This document shows, piece after piece, positions 15,414-20,372 of a stretch of DNA of 20,372 nt. Position numbers and translations under genes: made by a program. Numbering within the stretch: the first letter of the stretch is position 1; each line of letters opens with the position of its first letter. The stretch comes from JAUWVG01 sp964633715. Its GTDB lineage: Bacteria; Acidobacteriota; Aminicenantia; Aminicenantales; Aminicenantaceae. The stretch lies in contig CAZWHQ010000059.1 in assembly GCA_964633715.1 (NCBI GenBank), positions 1 to 20,372 of the forward strand, written 5' to 3'. The notes beneath the pieces were generated by a model that worked only from the letters and a program-made list of their open reading frames with translations, did not search any database and was not told where the DNA came from.

Positions 15414-15497
15414 AATTTCCTCAATCCAGATAACCTCCCCTTTGCATCTTCAACTTCAGAAAGGCTAGTATAGGCATTTTATCAGAGGGAAAGGTTT
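15410..15497 (-). pseudogene. Remnant of a TPR-protein 3' end, copy 3
   Basis: On the minus strand the run P-E-V-E-D-A-K-G-R-L-S-G-L-R-K-L ends in TGA (15412-15410), again a TPR tail with its stop. Upstream the frame is lost by indels, though CCCTCT and GAAA..TTTCCC words still align with copy 1. The TGA overlaps a GTG (15413-15411) that opens the methyltransferase-like frame, exactly the GTGA geometry of coupled genes. Confidence 0.6.
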
Positions 15498-15510
15498 CCA
15501 GTCATTATCT

Positions 15511-15539
15511 TTTCAAAATAATTTGTCCTAGCATATTAT
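15511..15539 (+). promoter_or_regulatory. Possible promoter of the rhamnosidase gene
   Basis: TATTAT at 15534-15539 has a poor -35 (TTTCAA, 15511-15516) at 17-bp spacing. It lies about 85 bases before the ATG in the only intergenic space upstream. No operator-like repeat stands out. This is a weak call. Confidence 0.3.
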
Positions 15540-15624
15540 GTATGGTTGCTTCGTGTCAAAAGCAAATGTTGTTTTTTTCTTCTGAATCAGTACAATCATT
15601 TCAAATAAGAAAAAGGAGCTTCAA

Positions 15625-18291
15625 ATGAATTTCCCCCTCAAATTTGAAATATTTCTTTTAATCTGTCTTTGCTTCGGCATTTTTGCTGTCACTGCCTTGG
15701 CTTCAAATAAATCCGGACCTCTACCTCCTGAAAAACTGCGATGTGAATACCTTACAAATCCACTTGCAATTGACGTGAAAAATCCCCGCTTCTCCTGGGT
15801 CCCCAAACACAGCGGCCGGGATGAGAAACAAACCGCGTATCAAATCATCGTTTCTTCAGAACCCAATGCCCAAACCAGTGACATCTGGGATTCGGACAAA
15901 GTTGTTTCATCCCATACGGCCCAGATCAATTTTGATGGAAAGGAATTGGAAAGCAATACATCCTACTACTGGAAGGTTCGATATTGGGATTCAAAAGACA
16001 TGCCCAGTCCATACAGCACAATGGCAAGGTTTGATACGGCTTTTTTCGATCAGGAAGAATGGCAGGCTAAGTGGATCACAAAACACAATCAAATGAGAAA
16101 GGAATTCTCTCTGGAAGGAATACCTGTCAGGGCTAAAGCCTTTGTTTGCGGTCTGGGCTATTACGAACTGCGGATAAACGGCAAAAAAGTTGGCTGCAGC
16201 GTCCTTGATCCGGCTTGGACCAGCTTTGATAAAAGAATCCTCTATTCCACTTTTGAGGTTACGGAAAATCTCCAAAAGGGAGAAAACACGGTTTGCGCTG
16301 TTCTCGGCACGGGTTGGTACAAGTCTCAAGCCTTCATTCTTCAGCTCCAGATTGAAACAGAAAAAGGAAATAACGTGGTTATTGTCAGTAATGAAAACTG
16401 GAAATCCAGATCCGGCCCTATTGTCTCCGACAGCATCTACGATGGAGAAAGGTATGACGCCCGGTTAGAAACTCCTGGCTGGGACCAACCCAGCTATGAC
16501 GACAGCCTTTGGGAAGAAGTCGACTTGGCCAAAAGGCCCAAAGGGCTTTTTCTTTCTCAAATGATGCCCTCTATCCAGATCGTCGATACCATCGTACCCC
16601 ACAAAATAACGAATCCGGCACCGGGAGTCTTTGTCTTTGATATGGGACAGAACTTCAGCGGATGGGCGCAGCTCCGAGTTAAAGGGAAAAAAGGCACCAC
16701 TGTCCGGATGCGGTTCGCTGAACTTCTTTATCCCAATGGGAATATCAACAGAGAAAACCTGAGAAAAGCTAAAGCCGAAGATATATACATCCTCAAAGGT
16801 GGAAAAGATGAGGTCTATGAACCCCGGTTCACATACCATGGATTCCGGTATGTCGAATTGACCGGATATCCTGGTGTCCCCACTTTGAACACTCTACGTG
16901 GCCGGGTTGTCCACACAGCGGTCAAACAGACAGGTAACTTCACCTCGTCCAATTCTCTCTTGAATCAAATGCAGCAGAATTTCCTCTGGGCATACAAGAC
17001 TAATCTCCACAGCATTCCCACAGATTGTTCTCAGCGGGATGAACGCATGGGCTGGCTTGGAGATGCCCATCTAGCCGCTGAAGGGGGTCTTATGAATTTT
17101 GACATGGCCGCCTTCTATACAAAATTCATCACCGATATCAGTGATGTACAAGATAAGAAGGGAACTCTCACAGATACGGTTCCCTATATATGGGGCGAGA
17201 GACCGGCCGATCCAGCCTGGGGAACAGCCTATCCGCTTCTCTGCTGGTTTATGTATAAATTTTATGGAGATATTCGGATTCTCGAGACGCATTATGACGG
17301 ATTGAAAAAATATATCGATTCTCTTACAAAAATGGCCCAAGGAGGCATCTTGAGTTTCAGCCGCTATGGGGATTGGATCGCCATCGATAAAACTCCGGGA
17401 GATCTGGTGTCAACCTTCTATTACTATTACGATGTATTTCTTCTTTCCCGTTTCGCCAAGATTTTAAAGAAGCACGATGACGCCAAAAATTATGCCAATT
17501 TGGCCGAAAAGATCAAGTCAGCTTTTAATGATACATTTTATTCTTCTGATTTGGGTGGCTATATTCCCAATACTCAAACGGCCAATGTGCTGCCTCTTTT
17601 CCTCGATCTGCCGGCCCCCTCAACCAGAGGAGGAGTCATTCAGAATCTGGTGTCAGATATCCTTTACCGGAACAATACTCACTTGACCACAGGAATTATT
17701 GGAACAGGATACTTACTGGATGTTCTTCTCAAAACCAACAATTCCGATTTAGCCTATGAATTGGCTACCCAAACCACATACCCCTCTTGGGGGTATATGA
17801 TTGAAAGAGGAGCGACAACGCTTTGGGAATTGTGGCAGGAAAAAACGGGTCCCGGCATGAATTCACACAATCATCCCATGCTTGGAAGCTATGCCGCCTG
17901 GTTTTACAGGGCTCTGGCCGGAATCGACCAAAAAACCGCATCGTTGGGTTATGAACAGATACTCATCAGGCCGCAGATGGTTCGTGATCTTTCCTACGCC
18001 TCCGGTTCTTTAGCTACGGTCCGAGGGCAGATCCTCTCCGAGTGGACGCGTAAAAATGGTTTGATCGAACTCAAAATCACCATCCCAGTCAACTGCACAG
18101 CAGAAATTTTCTTGCCCAAATTCAATAAAAAAAATATCGCAATCAAGGAAAACGGCCAGCAGGTCTATTGGAATAGACAGTTTCTTAAAGGAATCGAAGG
18201 GATAGGCAAGGTGGAGGAGACCGAAAGATCCCTGATCATTCAAGTGGGTTCCGGGACATATTTTTTCGAGATCTCCGGCAAATCAAATTGA
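15625..18291 (+). CDS. Secreted alpha-L-rhamnosidase, GH78
   Basis: This 888-residue protein has a signal peptide (about 1-27, 'FAVTALAS') and a strong RBS (AAGGAG, 15611-15616). Order: an N-terminal fibronectin-like domain ('NPRFSWVPKHSGRDEKQTAY', 'YYWKVRYWDS'), rhamnosidase N-terminal beta-sandwich domains ('VRAKAFVCGLGYYELRINGK'), a central sandwich ('FDMGQNFSGWAQLRVKG'), the (alpha/alpha)6 catalytic barrel, and a C-terminal beta domain. The GH78 active-site stretch is 'DCSQRDERMGWLGD' at 467-480 with E473 and D480, and a second acidic residue is E735 in 'GATTLWE'. These match the acid/base arrangement known for the family. It would release terminal L-rhamnose from plant or bacterial glycans. 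Nearby genes give no further sugar pathway. Confidence 0.93.
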   Translation: MNFPLKFEIFLLICLCFGIFAVTALASNKSGPLPPEKLRCEYLTNPLAIDVKNPRFSWVPKHSGRDEKQTAYQIIVSSEPNAQTSDIWDSDKVVSSHTAQINFDGKELESNTSYYWKVRYWDSKDMPSPYSTMARFDTAFFDQEEWQAKWITKHNQMRKEFSLEGIPVRAKAFVCGLGYYELRINGKKVGCSVLDPAWTSFDKRILYSTFEVTENLQKGENTVCAVLGTGWYKSQAFILQLQIETEKGNNVVIVSNENWKSRSGPIVSDSIYDGERYDARLETPGWDQPSYDDSLWEEVDLAKRPKGLFLSQMMPSIQIVDTIVPHKITNPAPGVFVFDMGQNFSGWAQLRVKGKKGTTVRMRFAELLYPNGNINRENLRKAKAEDIYILKGGKDEVYEPRFTYHGFRYVELTGYPGVPTLNTLRGRVVHTAVKQTGNFTSSNSLLNQMQQNFLWAYKTNLHSIPTDCSQRDERMGWLGDAHLAAEGGLMNFDMAAFYTKFITDISDVQDKKGTLTDTVPYIWGERPADPAWGTAYPLLCWFMYKFYGDIRILETHYDGLKKYIDSLTKMAQGGILSFSRYGDWIAIDKTPGDLVSTFYYYYDVFLLSRFAKILKKHDDAKNYANLAEKIKSAFNDTFYSSDLGGYIPNTQTANVLPLFLDLPAPSTRGGVIQNLVSDILYRNNTHLTTGIIGTGYLLDVLLKTNNSDLAYELATQTTYPSWGYMIERGATTLWELWQEKTGPGMNSHNHPMLGSYAAWFYRALAGIDQKTASLGYEQILIRPQMVRDLSYASGSLATVRGQILSEWTRKNGLIELKITIPVNCTAEIFLPKFNKKNIAIKENGQQVYWNRQFLKGIEGIGKVEETERSLIIQVGSGTYFFEISGKSN

Positions 18292-18301
18292 AGAGATCTC
18301 T

Positions 18302-18496
18302 TTATTTCTTCTTATCCCGAAGCTTTTTTGGAGTCCAGAACCAAAAAGAGGCACATAGAAACCATCCCAGTGAAGCGAGGAAAAAAAATGTCTTAAAGAG
18401 TTGGATCCTTAATTGTCCAAAAAAATGGAGCGCTGGCAAAAATACACATGCCGCTAAAAACATTACGGCTAGGATTACAGCCACTCTTCGTCCCAT
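18302..18496 (-). CDS. Small two-TM membrane protein coupled to the NCS1 permease
   Basis: The start at ATG 18496-18494 gives 64 residues, one base after the permease stop and behind AGAGGA; an upstream in-frame ATG (18538) would overlap the permease. Two hydrophobic helices ('VAVILAVMFLAACVFLPAL' about 4-23 and 'FFFLASLGWFLCASFWFW' about 36-53) are followed by a basic tail (K-K-L-R-D-K-K-K), suggesting a hairpin with the C-terminus in the cytoplasm. I recognise no family. Tight coupling suggests an accessory subunit of the transporter, as small DUF proteins are for some symporters, but this is inference. It converges with the rhamnosidase gene, ten bases apart. Confidence 0.65.
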   Translation of the reverse strand: MGRRVAVILAVMFLAACVFLPALHFFGQLRIQLFKTFFFLASLGWFLCASFWFWTPKKLRDKKK

Positions 18497-18497
18497 T

Positions 18498-19853
18498 TCA
18501 TTTCCTCTTGATATATTGAAAACCCGTATAGAGAACAAGGGCTATAAAATATCCCGGCAGCCACCGGAAATAAAGGTGCAGTGGCATTATAAAGCACACG
18601 AGTCCTGTTCCCAGCCAGGCCGCTAGAACCCGCCAATTGAGAAGCATTTTCTCCTTTTCTGCACGATGTTGTCTCAGGCCTAGTTTTGGAAATATCCAGA
18701 ATTCGGCAACAACCACAGCACCCACAGGCATCAGAATCAATCCGTAGATAGCCACATAATCCAACAGCTTCATGAAAAAGATTGGAAAACACGACAAAAC
18801 TGATGTCACCAATCCCGCTGTCAGGGTAACTTTCCACCGGGGCCAGTTGGGCGTGACAGCCTGCAGAGCGAGACCAGCCCGGTAGAGTGTGGGGTTGGCT
18901 GTCGTCCAACCTGCAATGAATACACCAACGGCTCCTGCCAACCCGAGCGCCTCAAAGGCCATCAGCCCGGGATGCATATCCCTCCCTATAGCTGCCACCA
19001 TAACACCTGAGCAGATCCAGGCTACAAAATGTCCAAGATACATCCCAAACGCCGAATAGAATCCATAAGTCCATCTCTTCGCGTAACGAAAGAGTGCCAT
19101 ATCTGAAAGGCCGATATGCATGGCGAGGTTGCAGAACCAGGCAAAAAATAGAATATGCCACAGGCCAAACTTATCCTGTCCAGCAGCAGCAATACCATTC
19201 CAGATTTTAGTGCGGGCCACCTCAAAAAGATTGCTCAAGTTGGGATGCACCTCCAGTCTAGCGAGCATAATGACCGCTCCAGCAATAAAAACAACAAATA
19301 TCCATGGCGAACAGATCTGAGCGAACCGGCTGAGCCTTTCAAATCCAAAAACAGCAAGAAGAGTAAATAAAAATCCAATGCCCATCGTGAGCACGATCCA
19401 GCCCAGGCTTGGGGGGAGGATATCGGTAGGTGCGGGCAGAGCAACTCCGAAAATCAACCCCACAGCTGTCGCCGAAACGGCAATCATAGCTCCTGCCAGA
19501 ATGCAGTAAAGAACGGCATTAGCGATATTGTAAATCAAGTTGAGTCCCGGTCCGGCTATCTTTCGCAGATACCAATAGAGCGTCAGACGCGTTCTCACGG
19601 CTATAGGTGCACAGATGAAAGTCCATGACAGTACGGCCAGCATATTGCCTATTAAAAGACCTAAGATCAAGTCCGAGAAGGTGACACCATGCAGTACAAA
19701 AAAAGCACCAATTACAAATTCTGTGGCCGCAACATGCTCTCCTGCAAAAAGTCCTGCAAATTTGGAGCCACTCTGCAGCCTATCCGATGAAACAGGCTCT
19801 CTATCGAATTCATAGAGGCTGTCCATCTTTGAAACAATCCGGGAAACATCCAT
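18498..19853 (-). CDS. NCS1-type permease (nucleobase:cation symporter-like)
   Basis: This 451-residue integral membrane protein has about 12 hydrophobic helices. 'GWTTANPTLYRAGLALQAV' in the second half is a strong NCS1 (cytosine/purine/allantoin permease family) signature, and the N-terminal helix break 'GLLIGNMLAVLSW' fits TM2 of that fold. The length is normal. Substrates in the family include cytosine, uracil, hydantoins, allantoin and thiamine; none can be assigned here. The neighbouring rhamnosidase does not help. The N-terminus is about 30 residues of soluble sequence. The RBS is weak (TTAGAA). It is followed immediately by the small two-TM gene, so the two form an operon. Confidence 0.8.
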   Translation of the reverse strand: MDVSRIVSKMDSLYEFDREPVSSDRLQSGSKFAGLFAGEHVAATEFVIGAFFVLHGVTFSDLILGLLIGNMLAVLSWTFICAPIAVRTRLTLYWYLRKIAGPGLNLIYNIANAVLYCILAGAMIAVSATAVGLIFGVALPAPTDILPPSLGWIVLTMGIGFLFTLLAVFGFERLSRFAQICSPWIFVVFIAGAVIMLARLEVHPNLSNLFEVARTKIWNGIAAAGQDKFGLWHILFFAWFCNLAMHIGLSDMALFRYAKRWTYGFYSAFGMYLGHFVAWICSGVMVAAIGRDMHPGLMAFEALGLAGAVGVFIAGWTTANPTLYRAGLALQAVTPNWPRWKVTLTAGLVTSVLSCFPIFFMKLLDYVAIYGLILMPVGAVVVAEFWIFPKLGLRQHRAEKEKMLLNWRVLAAWLGTGLVCFIMPLHLYFRWLPGYFIALVLYTGFQYIKRK

Positions 19854-19924
19854 TTTCTAATACGTTAAGTGTTTTTCTATCTGAGGTATTTATATAAGAT
19901 CGGCCTTCTAAGATCAATATTTTT

Positions 19925-19990
19925 TTATTTCCGTCAGTCTCTTCTTCACGTCATCGACTCCAGGCCGACAGGAATCGGATTGACCTCTTA
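19925..19990 (-). pseudogene. Remnant of a TPR-protein 3' end, copy 4
   Basis: On the minus strand, in the same phase as copy 2, this reads D-S-C-R-P-G-V-D-D-V-K-K-R-L-T-E-I-K-K-Y and a TGA. It aligns to copy 2 without gaps over most of its length, at roughly two-thirds base identity by eye. It lies about 70 bases upstream of the NCS1 permease start. No TPR body lies further upstream. Confidence 0.5.
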
Positions 19991-20096
19991 TCCATTTCTT
20001 TGAATATTTTATCCATATAATTGGATTATCAGCATTGATTTTAATTTATGATTACTTATCTTTATTGTTTTGAATAAGATAAATTTACTCCTTTAT

Positions 20097-20112
20097 TGGC
20101 ATAAAAATTGCA
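20097..20112 (+). promoter_or_regulatory. Sigma-54 (RpoN) promoter
   Basis: TGGCATAAAAATTGCA matches the -24/-12 consensus TGGCAYRNNNNTTGCW at every fixed position, with GG and GC ten bases apart. Transcription would begin near 20122-20125 on the plus strand. There is no ORF before the terminator at 20193-20238. An enhancer-binding-protein site would be expected within about 200 bp upstream; ATCCA..TGGAT (about 20010-20025) is the only inverted repeat I noticed there. Confidence 0.72.
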
Positions 20113-20122
20113 TATATAAATC

Positions 20123-20238
20123 GAATAAGAAAGTATATTAGAAAGCAATGAAGAAATTTTAGACATTTAATTCAGCTGACTTTATAAATAAGAGGCTGTT
20201 TAAGGCTCCAGAGGGAGACTTAAACAGCCTTTTTTTTT
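20123..20238 (+). ncRNA. Candidate sigma-54-driven small RNA or attenuated leader
   Basis: The predicted start (about 20123) and the T-run end (20238) define an RNA of about 115 nt without a credible reading frame. Its 3' end is the long terminator hairpin. Either it is a free small RNA, or the hairpin is a conditional terminator in the 5' leader of the gene that appears to start just past the window edge. Boundaries are inferred from the two signals. Confidence 0.5.
20193..20238 (+). terminator. Strong intrinsic terminator
   Basis: AGGCTGTTTAAG (20193-20204) pairs perfectly with CTTAAACAGCCT (20219-20230). A G/A mismatch and a further CTCC/GGAG stem close on an AGAG tetraloop, and at least eight T follow. 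The T-run is only on the plus strand side, so it terminates rightward transcription. The nearest upstream plus-strand gene is the rhamnosidase almost 2 kb away, with minus-strand genes between, so it does not end a visible gene. Confidence 0.88.
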
Positions 20239-20372
20239 AGACAAAGATTTGAAGAGGAGGTGAAAAAAGGAAAGTTTAAATAAAAAAAAATTTTTCCTAG
20301 GTTGGAATGGACCTTTTCATTCCAGGGCAATGAACAGCTTTCTCTCCTTCAATAAAAGGAGGGGAAGAAAAG
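20239..20372 (+). promoter_or_regulatory. Leader of a gene beginning beyond the window
   Basis: No ORF is seen. A 7-bp hairpin TGGAATG/CATTCCA (20303-20309 with 20318-20324) and CTCCTT/AAGGAG (about 20345-20362) could form in RNA. AAAAGGAGGGG (20354-20364) is a strong Shine-Dalgarno ending about eight bases before the window edge, so a start codon just outside is likely. CTCCTT upstream could mask this SD. Confidence 0.45.

Noticed and set aside
8152..15497. Integron attC sites for the repeats between single-gene modules
   Set aside because: The repeats translate as a TPR tail and show neither the paired core sites (GTTRRRY type) nor the long inverted repeats of attC; the cassette-like layout is retained only as an analogy.
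18475..18909. Minus-strand 144-codon ORF in another frame of the permease gene
   Set aside because: The overlapping permease frame has clear membrane segments and family motifs; this one is a Cys/Ser-rich shadow.

Overview
The window looks like a chromosomal segment of a diderm (Gram-negative type) bacterium of moderate to low GC. Signal peptides, an outer-membrane beta-barrel and a PhoB/PhoR-PstSCAB-PhoU system point to a free-living heterotroph. A tail shared by several intergenic remnants (K-D-A-D-P...P-E-V-E-D-A-K-K-R-L-A-G-L-K) and a C-terminal 'NRSLFFAEYINTLTW' type module resemble sequences I associate with Acidobacteriota/Aminicenantes. That placement is an impression from memory, not a search result.

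Region 1 (1-7870, + strand) is a compact phosphate regulon: the 3' end of an unidentified gene, phoB-phoR (ATGA overlap), then a porin-pstS-pstC-pstA-pstB-phoU operon. Four 11-bp phased TTAACAC-like repeats, a good PhoB box, precede the porin. The sensor and regulator would switch on outer-membrane uptake (porin), periplasmic capture (PstS) and ABC import (PstCAB), with PhoU as the brake.

Region 2 (7871-12370) is accessory and decayed. It is bounded by two direct copies (about 183 bp) of a module made of the 5' half of a tRNA-Arg gene plus an AT-rich arm with a palindrome. Between them lie a hicB gene with a hicA toxin gene broken by an in-frame stop, a frameshifted aldo/keto reductase, a DUF1801 gene, and an apparently intact AbiE-type toxin-antitoxin pair in toxin-first order behind a promoter that contains an inverted repeat.

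Region 3 (12370-18300) holds an exported beta-propeller protein with four 74-residue InlB-like repeats (222-bp tandem DNA repeats), a frameshifted isoprenylcysteine-methyltransferase-like membrane protein, and a secreted GH78 alpha-L-rhamnosidase.

Region 4 (18300-20372) holds an NCS1-type permease with a tightly coupled two-TM small protein on the minus strand. Beyond it is a gene-free stretch with a full-consensus sigma-54 promoter followed about 110 nt later by a very strong intrinsic terminator (a candidate small RNA or attenuated leader), and a leader whose Shine-Dalgarno runs up to the window edge.

Across regions 2-4, at least four and probably five decayed copies of the last ~22 codons of a TPR-type gene lie in the same (minus) orientation at the edges of single-gene accessory modules. 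Together with the tRNA-half repeats this is the least ordinary feature of the window.
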